Virus record (IMG/VR): IMGVR_UViG_3300006793_000034
Coordinates: 1 to 57,289 of that record
Origin: a virus
Reading direction: 5' to 3' (one strand)
Length of the DNA: 57,289 bases
Part shown: positions 1-8,155 of the stretch, piece after piece
Position numbering within the stretch: the stretch's first letter is position 1
How the letters are laid out: each line of letters begins with the position of its first letter
Translations under genes and position numbers: made by a program
Notes under the pieces: generated by a model
Seen by the model: only the letters and a program-made list of their open reading frames with translations
What the model was told of the DNA's origin: nothing
Databases searched by the model: none

Positions 1-498
1 AAGCACAGGGTCAGCGAGAGCATCACAGGCGACGATTCTTGACAGTGCTGTGTAGCGGTTGTTCTCAAGCACCAGTGGGTGTTCAAAGAACCGTTGGAGG
101 CCCTTCTTTCCGTGACTGTTCATGGTGCCTGTCCCACCACCCGATGTCCAGTCAGCACCGTCGGGTTTCTCGGCATTCATAGCATCAAGGACGACAGCGG
201 TTGTCGTGGTGTTGAGGGCAGTGGTGGTGAGGCTGTATTGATAGCCAGCACAGTGGGCTTTGGCGAGGATAGCAAACAGCATTCGGAGCAGGGTGGTTTT
301 GCCAGATCCTGCGACGGCTTCAATCACTGATGAAATCGGGTGGCCGGAGTGAATCATGGTGATTGCATACGACATGATGTCCGTTTGTTCCGGTGATGGT
401 GGGTTTCCGTTGTGGTCTTCACTCGGCATCCAATCACGCAGTGCGGCGTTTAGGGTTGGTTTAGCGGCTGGCTTCAATGTGGCGTTCTCTTCCGACAT
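1..498 (-). CDS. SF1 (UvrD/Rep-like) DNA helicase, N-terminal part; runs off the window
   Basis: Reading the complement from the ATG at 498 gives 166 uninterrupted codons to the window edge. Residues 34-38 (PSPEQ) fit the adenine-sensing Q motif, and residues 61-69 (AVAGSGKTT) are a Walker A P-loop of the SF1A type. A TTALNTTT stretch and a T-M-N-S-H-G-K string lie about where motifs Ia and Ib are expected. The protein should be an ATP-driven 3'-5' helicase acting in viral replication or recombination. Its C-terminal two thirds are outside the window, so Walker B and later motifs cannot be checked. It is transcribed away from the large plus-strand gene block, which suggests a replication module to the left. 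Confidence 0.75.
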   Translation of the reverse strand, partial: MSEENATLKPAAKPTLNAALRDWMPSEDHNGNPPSPEQTDIMSYAITMIHSGHPISSVIEAVAGSGKTTLLRMLFAILAKAHCAGYQYSLTTTALNTTTTAVVLDAMNAEKPDGADWTSGGGTGTMNSHGKKGLQRFFEHPLVLENNRYTALSRIVACDALADPVL

Positions 499-621
499 GG
501 CTCATCCACCCACTCCGGCCTATATGAAGGCACGGCTCATACAGACCCGCAGTTCAACGGTTCGCAGGAGGGGCATTTACAGCCACGATTTGACACCGCT
601 GGGGCACTTCCCTCACTATCC

Positions 622-711
622 TCACTTTCTTCATTCATCAGTGCCCCCATAGGGCCATAGAGAGGCATAGAGAGAGGGGGAGAAGAAGAGAGAGAGAAGT
701 GAAGAAAGTGA
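622..711. repeat. 12-bp perfect inverted repeat
   Basis: TCACTTTCTTCA at 622-633 is the exact reverse complement of TGAAGAAAGTGA at 700-711. The 66-bp spacer includes a purine-rich tract and two copies of CATAGAGAG. It could be a protein-binding site or part of an origin; no function can be assigned. Confidence 0.6.
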
Positions 712-1213
712 TGAAAGTTCAACACATGATACATGACATGACACATGGGACATGAGCATGAGTTCATGCACGGCACACATGACACTGAAACAGCAGGACA
801 CATCAATGTGCGACCAGCACACCGAAAAGAACACCCTCACGACACCCTGCGTGGAGGCTCGGCGAGGCGGTTTTGTCGCACGGATCTGCTGTGTGGGTGG
901 GTGGTGGTGTGTGATTTCATGCAAACACGCCGAATCACACACTCAAATGCACACCGAACGAAGGGTCGATCATGAGTGCGACAGCGAGCGACAACCAGCC
1001 AAAACAGGCTGAAATGGCCGTTTGACCCAGCCAACAGGCCAAAACAGCGTGTGAGTGGGCCACAGAACGCATGACAGCGAGCCTGTGCGACGGGAGGGCT
1101 GGGCGTGCGCCCAGCCAGCCCTATTGATGTGTGATACACCCAGCCAGCCCCAAACGATGCACTGCGAGCCATGTGTGATGCTGGGCGGGTGTGTGATTGG
1201 GGCGCAGGGAGCG

Positions 1214-1263
1214 AAAAAAAAACACCCACCGGCTTGCTGGTGGGCACATTTTTTTTTTTTTTT
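1214..1263. terminator. Bidirectional hairpin terminator with A- and T-tracts
   Basis: An 8-bp stem (1225-1232 with 1237-1244, one G-T pair) closes a CTTG loop. Nine A residues precede it (1214-1222) and about fifteen T residues follow (1249-1263), so either strand gives a U-run after a hairpin. Archaeal termination depends mainly on the T-tract. The position suits insulation of the leftward helicase module from the plus-strand operon. Confidence 0.7.
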
Positions 1264-1317
1264 GCTCGGCCTCCCTAACCACAGACGCTACTCGGAAAAA
1301 AATTGAGAACTTTTTTT

Positions 1318-1338
1318 GTCAGTATTGACAGGACTGAC
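1318..1338. repeat. Short inverted repeat after a T-tract, operator-like
   Basis: GTCAGT (1318-1323) and ACTGAC (1333-1338) form a 6-bp inverted repeat with a 9-bp spacer, directly after a seven-T tract (1311-1317). It lies about 170 bp upstream of the first operon gene. A regulator site is one reading; chance is another. Confidence 0.3.
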
Positions 1339-1382
1339 AACCCTCCGTAATTTTCATAACAAAACACACCTTGAGAGCAATT

Positions 1383-1457
1383 GGTTCACCACTACCTCAC
1401 GGCATCCCACGCTACCTTCACAGCCTACCTCCGATTGGCGACGAATCGTGGTGAACC
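1383..1457. repeat. 10-bp inverted repeat upstream of the HMG-CoA lyase gene
   Basis: GGTTCACCAC (1383-1392) is the perfect reverse complement of GTGGTGAACC (1448-1457). The right arm lies 50 bp upstream of the start codon at 1508, within the presumed promoter/leader region of the effector operon, so it is a candidate operator or leader structure. No repressor gene is adjacent. Confidence 0.4.
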
Positions 1458-1507
1458 ACCCCTCTTTGAGCGAAGTGTTTTTTTGTTTGGTGCTTTTACA
1501 GACGAAC

Positions 1508-2398
1508 ATGGCGGGTATTACCATTTTTGAGGTTGGCCCCCGTGATGGGATCCAAAACCTCAAGCATGAGGTAAAATCCGCCGAAAAAATTGAATTGGTG
1601 AAATTGCTTGAGGATGCTGGCCTCAAGGACATAGAAGTGACCTCATTCGTGAATCCGAAGCGAGTTCCCAATATGGCTGACGCCGAAGAGGTATTTACTG
1701 CTGTTAGGCTCAATACTTCATATAGTGTCAAACATTCAGTGTTAGTGCCCAACAAGCGTGGGATCGACCGTGCTAAGGCGGTTGGGGCGACCAATTTCAA
1801 CATATTTTACTCTCCGAACAGTGATTTTAACCGTGAGAACTACGGTTTGACACTGGAACAGATCATCGCAGGGTATGAAGAAGCCCTTGTGGGTGTTCCG
1901 ACCTCCGATGTTCGGGTGTATATTTCAATGGCCTTTGGTGGTTGCATAGAGGAATTGTATGACGCAATTGAAACGGGCTTGCGATTCGGGGACAAAATCG
2001 TGTTATGCGACACTGACGGCACTGCATCACCCTTTGACATCGCTCTTGCTCTTGACATCGCCCATGATTTGACACGAAACATAGCCATGCACCTCCATGT
2101 TGGTCGGCATCTATGGTTGAACATTGAAACCGCATACCTTCACGGTGTCCGAGAGTTTGACGCCAGCATCGGTGGATTGGGTGGTTGTCCGTTCGTGGCG
2201 AAGTCCGGTGCTAATTTGGCGACCGAAGACCTCGTTCAATGGGCGGAGGAAAGAAACATCCCCTGTGCCGTTTGTGCCGAAACACTGAAACCTGCTGTTG
2301 AACTGGCAAGCCGCATAAAGAACCCGACTTTGCGGATCGCGCTCACCAATAAGGTGCGAGAAACAAAGGGGCGGTTTATGCGGGCGGTGAAGAGATGA
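1508..2398 (+). CDS. Hydroxymethylglutaryl-CoA lyase-like protein (DRE-TIM metallolyase)
   Basis: This 296-residue protein has the normal family length. Family signatures are clear: GPRDG (residues 10-14, with the catalytic Arg12 and metal ligand Asp13), TSFVNPKRVPNMAD (45-58), the His-x-His metal ligands (195 and 197), and GGLGGCPF (222-229) with the active-site Cys227 followed by Asn236. HMG-CoA lyases cleave HMG-CoA to acetoacetate and acetyl-CoA. After H-x-H the usual D-T-Y-G-Q segment is replaced by VGRHLW, so substrate or activity may differ. The start at 1508 was chosen because upstream sequence is not family-like. The stop overlaps the next start (ATGA), so it is the first gene of the tagged-protein operon. 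Because HMG-CoA feeds archaeal isoprenoid lipid synthesis, a lipid-directed metabolic role is possible. Confidence 0.8.
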   Translation: MAGITIFEVGPRDGIQNLKHEVKSAEKIELVKLLEDAGLKDIEVTSFVNPKRVPNMADAEEVFTAVRLNTSYSVKHSVLVPNKRGIDRAKAVGATNFNIFYSPNSDFNRENYGLTLEQIIAGYEEALVGVPTSDVRVYISMAFGGCIEELYDAIETGLRFGDKIVLCDTDGTASPFDIALALDIAHDLTRNIAMHLHVGRHLWLNIETAYLHGVREFDASIGGLGGCPFVAKSGANLATEDLVQWAEERNIPCAVCAETLKPAVELASRIKNPTLRIALTNKVRETKGRFMRAVKR

Positions 2399-2895
2399 GC
2401 GCATTTGACAGGGCATTCAATCTTCTAAAAACAGGTTTTGTTCCCTACGCCCATATTCCCGATGTGGTGGAAGCGATGCAGTATGACAACCAATTTTACC
2501 ACATGGATTGGACTTCGTTTTACCCACACTTTAACAATAACAAACACAAACCCGATAGAGCAACACCCACAGGTGAAACACGCCCTTCGCCTGTTATGAC
2601 AAGAGGTGTGGCGGAAATTGTATGTGAAAGATGCGGCGAAAATCTAACGGATGGTTTAACGCATGAGCATTTAGATCAGCCACCTAAACGCCACCTTATA
2701 CACGGAAAAGCCCCCGACGAGGACTATGGAGATGAAGTGAACAGGTGGGAGAACAGACATCGTTGCCCCGACGGTGTATCGCCGTGGGATTTGTTCGTTG
2801 AGCAAGGTCGCTCTCAAGAAGGCCGAGCATTAGAAGACGCACAAGGTGATCAATACTGGCGTGAGATGGAGGGGGAAGGGGGTGACTACGAATGA
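2395..2895 (+). CDS. Tagged protein of unknown function with CxxC motif
   Basis: The 166-residue product opens with MSAFDRAFNLLK, the signature shared with the following genes. After it come a Tyr/His-rich stretch, a C-E-R-C pair near residue 80 that could be half of a zinc site, and an acidic C-terminal helix rich in Trp and Glu. I do not recognise a domain in the body. The start overlaps the HMG-CoA lyase stop by four bases and its own stop overlaps the next start by four bases, so translation is probably coupled. The shared N-terminus suggests the same destination as its neighbours, which I infer to be the capsid interior. Confidence 0.8.
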   Translation: MSAFDRAFNLLKTGFVPYAHIPDVVEAMQYDNQFYHMDWTSFYPHFNNNKHKPDRATPTGETRPSPVMTRGVAEIVCERCGENLTDGLTHEHLDQPPKRHLIHGKAPDEDYGDEVNRWENRHRCPDGVSPWDLFVEQGRSQEGRALEDAQGDQYWREMEGEGGDYE

Positions 2896-3848
2896 CCGCA
2901 TTTGATCAAGCCTTCACCCTTCTCAAGATGCCCATTGACTGGGACACGGTGACTGAACCTGTTTGGACGCCCGGATGGAGGGCGCACGAAAACGATACAA
3001 TGGACGGTGAGGCGTCAGCACAGTGGATTCACCCCGAAACCGGAGAACGCTACGATTTACGCATGGATAAGTGGATTCGCCACATTCTTAAACCAAACGA
3101 GGCTGACATTGAGGGAGCGAAACGCATGTCCCCCTACATGCGAGAAAGCGGTGAATTGTCCGTGACTCAACCTATGAGCGAAGAAGAGGCCGACGCCCTC
3201 GCCGAAACGATGGACACCAGCCGTGAAGTGCTGGCCGAGTATGGAGATGATCAAGAAAAGGTGGGAGGGACAGCGTTCTTCAATGAAACAGATCCGTTTG
3301 GTCGGAATTGGGGACGACTAAGCGATGATGAACGGTCAGTCCCCATGCCTATACTCCCAAGAGAATTGCACGGTCTTGGTTTAGGAACGGACATGTATGA
3401 TTTATTGAACCATTGGGGTGTCAAATTGAAGCCGGATGATAACCAAAGCAAACACGCAAGGAGGCTTTGGGCGAGGAATCAAGGGTATGACCGTGATATT
3501 GCCGACCAAATGGCGACAGGTATTTCGGCACAAACCGCCCCGTATCACTCCCTTCTCCGAGAAGCCGTGCGGCGTGTGCGTGAGAGTGGATTGCACCCCT
3601 CGTTTGACTTCGATCCTTCTTCACCGGCTTCAATTGTTGGTTTGCTTAGATTTTGGGAAACGCAGGGATATGATGAGGCAACCGAAATCAAGAACTGGTT
3701 GGACGGGGCAGTGGCTTCTAAGAAACTCCCCCCACTAACTGACTCCCCACCGTGGATAGAAAGGGGTGGCGATACAAACAATTGGTATGAGAATTACGAC
3801 AATATGAGGGGCGGCTGGACATGGAGGGGTCATAATGAACGCCTTTGA
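2892..3848 (+). CDS. Tagged protein with a GNAT acetyltransferase-like core
   Basis: The 318-residue product starts with MTAFDQAFTLLKMP. Around residues 158-172 the string ELHGLGLGTDMYDLL, followed by a polar S-x-H-A-x-x-L-W stretch, resembles the acetyl-CoA-binding turn (R/Q-x-x-G-x-G/A) and following helix of virus-encoded GNAT proteins, although the first basic residue of the turn is not obvious. GNAT enzymes transfer an acetyl group from acetyl-CoA to amines. The C-terminal third is helical and acidic. It overlaps the next gene by 14 bases; its TGA stop is formed by codons of the next gene's tag (TTTGAC). The domain call is tentative; the tag is certain. Confidence 0.75.
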   Translation: MTAFDQAFTLLKMPIDWDTVTEPVWTPGWRAHENDTMDGEASAQWIHPETGERYDLRMDKWIRHILKPNEADIEGAKRMSPYMRESGELSVTQPMSEEEADALAETMDTSREVLAEYGDDQEKVGGTAFFNETDPFGRNWGRLSDDERSVPMPILPRELHGLGLGTDMYDLLNHWGVKLKPDDNQSKHARRLWARNQGYDRDIADQMATGISAQTAPYHSLLREAVRRVRESGLHPSFDFDPSSPASIVGLLRFWETQGYDEATEIKNWLDGAVASKKLPPLTDSPPWIERGGDTNNWYENYDNMRGGWTWRGHNERL

Positions 3849-4536
3849 CTCCGCCTTTGAACTCTTGAAGGCGCAACCTCGTTTTGCTTATCACGGCGGG
3901 CATGTTCCTGCTGGTGAACCCCTAAAGCCCTCCGAAATGGGCGACCACCAACACGCACTCATCAGCACCATGCCTCACAACGAAATACTCGGTCGTGAAC
4001 ACGGTGTGTTCGGGATCCCCATTGGGTCTTCTAAATTGCCTGTTTCGCAGTTAAGGGACTTCACTGGCATGACGAGAGGCGGAATAGGGCACAACATCAT
4101 TGATTTGAAGCCTTACATGGATGAAACAACCGCTGGCAACATGAAGGTGGCTGACGGTATGGGCAATTTTTATCAAGGGCTTGAAGAAGCAAACCCCGAT
4201 TTTGAAACACCATACAGTGACGAATGGATGCAGGAATTGAAGGACATTATCGCAAGAAAATATGAGGACTTCAATATGCCTTTGAGCGAATGGCAAGGAA
4301 AATTGATTGGCGAAAATCAAATTGACACTACTATGCGTGACCCTTACTACAACGCAATTCACCTCCAAACACCCGACTGGAATGAACTGACTCTTGAAAT
4401 ACCGGCTGATATGCCGGAGATGAACCATGAAACGATTACTCACAGGCAAATAGATCCCGAAGATGTGTTGCCAATGCGTGGCAACAGCATGAGGAACATA
4501 AAGCAGTGGATGGCTGAAAGGATGCGTGATTCATAA
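3835..4536 (+). CDS. Tagged protein, possible ADP-ribosyltransferase-like fold
   Basis: The 233-residue protein begins MNAFDSAFELLKAQP and continues directly into FAYHGGHVPAGE, similar to the Y-H-G-T start of ART/RNA 2'-phosphotransferase-like toxin domains. Near the C-terminus, THRQIDPEDVLPM resembles the I-x-P-E-x-V strand that often closes such domains. ART enzymes move ADP-ribose from NAD to a target. The catalytic glutamate cannot be identified with confidence. The gene is fully embedded in the operon, overlapping 14 bases with the previous gene and 1 base with the next. An alternative is a toxin-like fold without NAD activity. Confidence 0.7.
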   Translation: MNAFDSAFELLKAQPRFAYHGGHVPAGEPLKPSEMGDHQHALISTMPHNEILGREHGVFGIPIGSSKLPVSQLRDFTGMTRGGIGHNIIDLKPYMDETTAGNMKVADGMGNFYQGLEEANPDFETPYSDEWMQELKDIIARKYEDFNMPLSEWQGKLIGENQIDTTMRDPYYNAIHLQTPDWNELTLEIPADMPEMNHETITHRQIDPEDVLPMRGNSMRNIKQWMAERMRDS

Positions 4537-5369
4537 TGACCGCCTTTGACGCCGCATTCTCCATGCTCAAAATAGACGAGGGCATGTGGGAGGAAATCTA
4601 TGCCCCTCTCTTTGAGGTGTTGGGAGGGAGAGGTCAAAACCCCCACCGAAAGGCTGGAACGAACTCTCCGCTTGACTTTATGCTGACGAGCGATCTGCCC
4701 GAAGAAAGACACTGGCAATTGCAGGAACCCGACGACTCCGAATACATTGAGAGATTGATGCAAAGTATTCTTGAAGATGGATATATGGGTCGTGATTCTT
4801 CACATTGGCGGTGGAGGGACGACACACCCGAACAAGGCCGTGCAAGATACGACGCAAACAAAAGAGGGGAAACGACTGTCGGGAATGTAGCAATCCCAAA
4901 CATTGGATTTGACAGGCAGGGGTGGGTCATTGGAGAAGGAAACCACCGAACAGCCGCTTTGCGACGATTAGGCGCACCTTACATTCCCACCTATGCTTCT
5001 TCTAATTCTTGGGGGCGCAAAAGCCAACACCCATATTCCGCCGAATTGCCTATGGGCGAGGACTTGAAGCGATGGATGGGTGCGGATATGAGCGATGAGG
5101 ATTACCTTAACCACTCCGAAGGTTATGGGATTGGGGCAAATGTGGGTCGCCGAGGGATGGGTATGCCGACCTCATTCTTGTTCGGTCAAGAATTGGTTCC
5201 CGGTATGGGGCGAATGGTTCCCGATTTGCCCGATGGCTTAACTGCGGCTGACATGCCGCTTGCTGAAACAAGACGCTTTGATGGGCATTGGGGCAAAGCA
5301 AATGACCCCGAAGGACATTTTTATCAATTTCAAAACGATCCGAAGTGGAAGGTGGTTCACGATGAATGA
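4536..5369 (+). CDS. Tagged protein with ParB/sulfiredoxin-like domain
   Basis: The 277-residue product starts with MTAFDAAFSMLK. Residues about 70-85 (YIERLMQSILEDGY) and about 133-146 (GEGNHRTAALRRLG) match the two halves of a ParB N-terminal/Srx-like fold: an E-x-L-x-x-S-I helix and the G-x-G-x-H-R nucleotide-binding loop. Family members bind CTP or ATP and act as DNA-binding switches, nucleases or kinases. There is no HTH like that of chromosomal ParB, which favours a stand-alone enzyme over a partition protein. The start codon shares one base with the previous stop (TAATG). Confidence 0.75.
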   Translation: MTAFDAAFSMLKIDEGMWEEIYAPLFEVLGGRGQNPHRKAGTNSPLDFMLTSDLPEERHWQLQEPDDSEYIERLMQSILEDGYMGRDSSHWRWRDDTPEQGRARYDANKRGETTVGNVAIPNIGFDRQGWVIGEGNHRTAALRRLGAPYIPTYASSNSWGRKSQHPYSAELPMGEDLKRWMGADMSDEDYLNHSEGYGIGANVGRRGMGMPTSFLFGQELVPGMGRMVPDLPDGLTAADMPLAETRRFDGHWGKANDPEGHFYQFQNDPKWKVVHDE

Positions 5370-5847
5370 CGCCTTTGACACCGCATGGGAATTGGTGAAA
5401 GCACCAATACGAGGAACACAGGACAAATACTACGATCAAGCCATGCAAGAAGGCGTGATACCTGCAAGGCAGGTTGAAAAGGATCGTAAAGGGGTTTGGG
5501 CGAGCGATTCTATGGCTACGGCTCTTGCTTATGCTCTCGGTGCGGCAAAACCCGATGAAGCCCCCTTAGTCCATTATTTACCACGAAACATAGAAGGCGT
5601 TGGTGATTATGACGAATATACGGGTTATGGTTATTATCCGTTTGATATTCCCGCCGAACATTCACAGGAGATATGGAGAGGGCAACCCTATGCGGATTGG
5701 GAAAAGGAAATGAATGACAAGTATTATGCCGCTATGGATGCTGACGATTTACCTTTGCCTAAACAACCAACAAGGCATAGATGGAGAGCCGCTATGACCC
5801 CATTAGCAAATGAAGCACTTGAGAGGTGGAATAATGACCGCCTTTGA
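5362..5847 (+). CDS. Tagged small protein, ART-like
   Basis: I place the start at ATG 5362, preceded by AAGGTGG, giving 161 residues that begin MNDAFDTAWELVKAP. The segment GVWASDSMATALAYALG (about residues 46-62) resembles the strand-helix of ADP-ribosyltransferase-like proteins where a V-x-A-T/S-D motif is followed by A-x-x-Y-A. The same element recurs in the second half of the next gene as YWTPDKEKALAYAL, which suggests paralogy. No catalytic residues can be proved. The stop lies inside the next gene's tag (14-base overlap). Confidence 0.7.
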   Translation: MNDAFDTAWELVKAPIRGTQDKYYDQAMQEGVIPARQVEKDRKGVWASDSMATALAYALGAAKPDEAPLVHYLPRNIEGVGDYDEYTGYGYYPFDIPAEHSQEIWRGQPYADWEKEMNDKYYAAMDADDLPLPKQPTRHRWRAAMTPLANEALERWNNDRL

Positions 5848-7114
5848 CCGAGCATGGGAACTCACCAAAGCGTTCCCAAACATGGAATACTGGCACGGGA
5901 CAACAGCCGACGCCGCCCGACAAATCCTTGATGAAGGGCTTGAGGCTTGGTCGTTTGGCGCAGACGACCCCGATGATCCGGAAATGTATTCGCTTGACCG
6001 AATGGAAGCCCGAAATGAAGCACCGGCCATGCTTGCCTTTGACACCACACCCGAACACACTATCCACGATCCAAAAGAACAAGGTTATGACATTGGTTCG
6101 GAATATGGGCATTGGTTGGTTGAAGAACCCGTTTCGCCCGAAAATGTTCGGTTGTTTGCGATGGGGAGCAAGGACATGGACGGGGATGAATGGATTCGGT
6201 TTTTGGATATGCTAAGGGCCGCTGACAGACTTTCTTATCGCTATCCCGACATGGATGAGGCTTACGCTAACCGTGCTGTGCAAAAGGCATGGGAACTCAT
6301 CAAGGCTCCGTGGGACATTGACCCTGCCCCAAATCACGATTATGGTTATGAGGCGGGCAAATTGGGCGAAGTCGCAGGGCCGTTATATTCCGGTGGTGAC
6401 AGAATACACGACGAGTTCACATACTGGACACCGGACAAAGAGAAAGCGTTGGCGTATGCCCTCTTTGGTTCGGCTATCCCAACATCCCAAAGCCAAAGAT
6501 TCGTCACCGAAGGCGTTCCCATGCGAGAAACATACCCAGCAATCAAGGTCGCACCCGACCCCGGTGTGGATGAACACGGGCGGAATGCCTCGTTTGTCAC
6601 AGAAGACCCGCAATCAAAGGACTACATTCAAGACCAACAAGAAGGCATGGACGCCGAGTTCATGGATGAAGGCGAATTGTTGGACTGGATTTCTTCGCTA
6701 ATTCCGGATCCCATGAGTGAAAAACCAAATTATGATGTTGAAGCACGGGGTGGGAACCGTATTCCCGGTTTGCCACTTTTGGGGACATCAGCGAAACGAC
6801 ATGGCCGAGAAGCCATTATAGATCACATGGAGATGGCCTTAAACAGACTACAACGAGGGGCTTCGGGGCATGTCGCCCTGCCCGATGAACTGTTGCCGCA
6901 TCTTTCAACCAGTCGTAGTGATAACCTCCATGATTTGTCTTTGGATGAAATGGAACAAATGTGGCGAGAGGACTTGTTTGAAGAGTGGGAAAAGAACTAC
7001 ATTCGTTTGAATAAGCGTGGGCATTGGTTTAATGCCATCCACTTAAACGGCTTAGACCCCGAATGGGATGCCAACAGGGACATGGGTGTTCAATTGCACG
7101 AACGGGGGGGTTGA
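5834..7114 (+). CDS. Double-tagged tandem ART-like protein
   Basis: The 426-residue protein looks like two tagged units joined together. Unit one has the tag MTAFDRAWELTK (1-12), then YWHGTTADAARQILDEGL (about 19-36), a strong match to the H-G-T-x-x-x-A-x-x-I-x-x-x-G-L start of ART/Tpt1-like domains, and PVSPENVRLF near residue 100. Unit two has a second tag (RAVQKAWELIKAPW, 147-160), then a YWTPDKEKALAYAL element matching the preceding gene. The natural reading is gene fusion or duplication of effector cassettes. If active, the product would modify host protein or RNA with ADP-ribose. The ATG at 5834 follows AGGTGG. Confidence 0.75.
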   Translation: MTAFDRAWELTKAFPNMEYWHGTTADAARQILDEGLEAWSFGADDPDDPEMYSLDRMEARNEAPAMLAFDTTPEHTIHDPKEQGYDIGSEYGHWLVEEPVSPENVRLFAMGSKDMDGDEWIRFLDMLRAADRLSYRYPDMDEAYANRAVQKAWELIKAPWDIDPAPNHDYGYEAGKLGEVAGPLYSGGDRIHDEFTYWTPDKEKALAYALFGSAIPTSQSQRFVTEGVPMRETYPAIKVAPDPGVDEHGRNASFVTEDPQSKDYIQDQQEGMDAEFMDEGELLDWISSLIPDPMSEKPNYDVEARGGNRIPGLPLLGTSAKRHGREAIIDHMEMALNRLQRGASGHVALPDELLPHLSTSRSDNLHDLSLDEMEQMWREDLFEEWEKNYIRLNKRGHWFNAIHLNGLDPEWDANRDMGVQLHERGG

Positions 7115-7116
7115 AC

Positions 7117-7233
7117 ATGGAAGGCGACTCGTTGGGTATGTTGTTGCTAAAAGGGCTGGGAGCCATGCTCTTAATCCCAATCCTTATCATTTTACTCCCC
7201 TTAGCGTGGCTGTATTCGGTGGTGATGGAGTGA
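7117..7233 (+). CDS. 38-residue single-pass membrane peptide
   Basis: An ATG at 7117, two bases after the previous stop, opens a 38-residue frame: a short polar start (MEGDSLG), a hydrophobic run of about 25 residues rich in Leu and Ile, and an acidic end. Its TGA overlaps the GTG start of the next gene (GTGA, 7230-7233), the same coupling as elsewhere in the operon, which supports it being real. It is the only gene in this run without the shared tag. Holin-like, spanin-like or membrane-delivery roles are possible, none proved. Confidence 0.6.
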   Translation: MEGDSLGMLLLKGLGAMLLIPILIILLPLAWLYSVVME

Positions 7234-7976
7234 CGAGCAACAGTTCCTTTGAACGAGCGTTTTCACTGCTGAAAATGCCCTTTGTTCCCGGTTCAGTGCG
7301 CCCTTTGGAGGGCGAGTTCATGGAGGGCGACGACGACCACGCACCAGCGCAAAAGTTCGTAGGCGACTTCTATGACCCCATAGACGACCGAACTCTCCCT
7401 ATCAACATTGAACCAGCAAGGGATTGGATAGGAGAAGACAACCCCTCGCACGGCTTTGGGCGCAAACACAAGCGCATGGATCGTATGGACGCCGCTGTCA
7501 TTCCTATGGACATGATTGACGAAGACCGTGAAAGTGAAATGCAGTTCGGTATGCCTCAAAAGAACCCTTTTGCCGCTATCATTGACAATTTGATTGAACG
7601 GGTTTATGTTCCCAGTGATTTGCGAAGAAGGGAAATGGGGCAGGGGCTTTTGGACGCCTTATTGGAATACCGAACCAATTTCGCAAATAGAGGGCGAATG
7701 AAACCGTCCCGTGAAAACACAGGCGACATGCTTGGGCTTTTAGCAAGTCGTGGTTTATTTCCCCGTGGTTTAGCACGAATACCCAAAGAACAGAATTGGA
7801 ATGACCCCGACACACAATACATGCACAGCGAGTGGCCGGACAGTGCCCATTGGCAAAACGCCGAAGACGCCAATTTTCCCAACAAAGTTCCTAAACATAG
7901 GTGGGAAAAACGATGGAACGAGGCAGGAAAGCAATACGCAAGAGATCAAGAAGAAATGTGGGGTGATGGGCCGTGA
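7230..7976 (+). CDS. Tagged GNAT acetyltransferase-like protein
   Basis: The GTG at 7230 places the shared signature (SSFERAFSLLKMP) at residues 5-17 of a 248-residue product; longer upstream readings would run through the preceding membrane-peptide gene. Residues about 124-148 (ERVYVPSDLRRREMGQGLLDALLEY) match GNAT motif A: the V-x-P-x-x-R strand, the R/Q-x-x-G-x-G loop and the following helix. The enzyme should use acetyl-CoA; the acceptor is unknown. The C-terminal 60 residues are Trp-, Asp- and Lys-rich. Its stop overlaps the next start (GTGA). Confidence 0.75.
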   Translation: MTSNSSFERAFSLLKMPFVPGSVRPLEGEFMEGDDDHAPAQKFVGDFYDPIDDRTLPINIEPARDWIGEDNPSHGFGRKHKRMDRMDAAVIPMDMIDEDRESEMQFGMPQKNPFAAIIDNLIERVYVPSDLRRREMGQGLLDALLEYRTNFANRGRMKPSRENTGDMLGLLASRGLFPRGLARIPKEQNWNDPDTQYMHSEWPDSAHWQNAEDANFPNKVPKHRWEKRWNEAGKQYARDQEEMWGDGP

Positions 7977-8155
7977 GCGCATTCGATCAAGCCTTCGCTT
8001 TGCTCAAAAGACAGGAATGTCAGTCTTGTGATGCACCAACAGAAGAGGAATGTTCCGTTTGTGGTTGGTCTGTGTGTGAACCCGATGGTTCTTGTTCGCA
8101 CCATAACGATGAGGGCGAGATTGTTTGCGACGACTGTTTAGAGGGTGATGATTGA
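7973..8155 (+). CDS. Tagged 60-residue zinc-finger protein
   Basis: GTG 7973 opens a product that is almost only tag plus a metal site: MSAFDQAFALLKRQ, then C-x2-C, C-x2-C, a further Cys, a His pair and a final C-x2-C, enough ligands for two zinc ions. The DNA of its tag (7991-8008) is identical over 18 bases to the next gene's tag (8173-8190), indicating recent duplication or conversion. It could be a binding module or a degraded effector. Start and stop overlap the neighbouring genes. Confidence 0.75.
   Translation: MSAFDQAFALLKRQECQSCDAPTEEECSVCGWSVCEPDGSCSHHNDEGEIVCDDCLEGDD

Larger units (their letters stand above)
499..1507. other. About 1 kb without a convincing gene, between divergent modules
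   Basis: No reading frame here has a protein-like composition; the open frames are short, rich in His, Cys and Ser, and overlap one another. The stretch holds a purine-rich tract (about 661-720), an inverted repeat (622-711), CATG-rich sequence (about 730-785), repeated short words such as GCCAAAACAG (about 998-1050) and CCCAGCCAGCCC (about 1110-1150), a strong hairpin with flanking A and T tracts, and two inverted repeats near the downstream gene. It separates a minus-strand replication gene from the plus-strand operon. A divergent promoter region or replication origin is plausible, but only by inference. Confidence 0.5.

Noticed and set aside
631-1306. Several short overlapping open frames of 60-136 codons on both strands
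   Set aside because: Compositions are biased (His, Cys, Ser, Arg), no frame has a ribosome site plus protein-like pattern, and they overlap one another and the hairpin terminator.
1316-1507. In-frame N-terminal extension of the HMG-CoA lyase
   Set aside because: The extra residues do not resemble the family and span inverted repeats; the ATG at 1508 gives the normal length.
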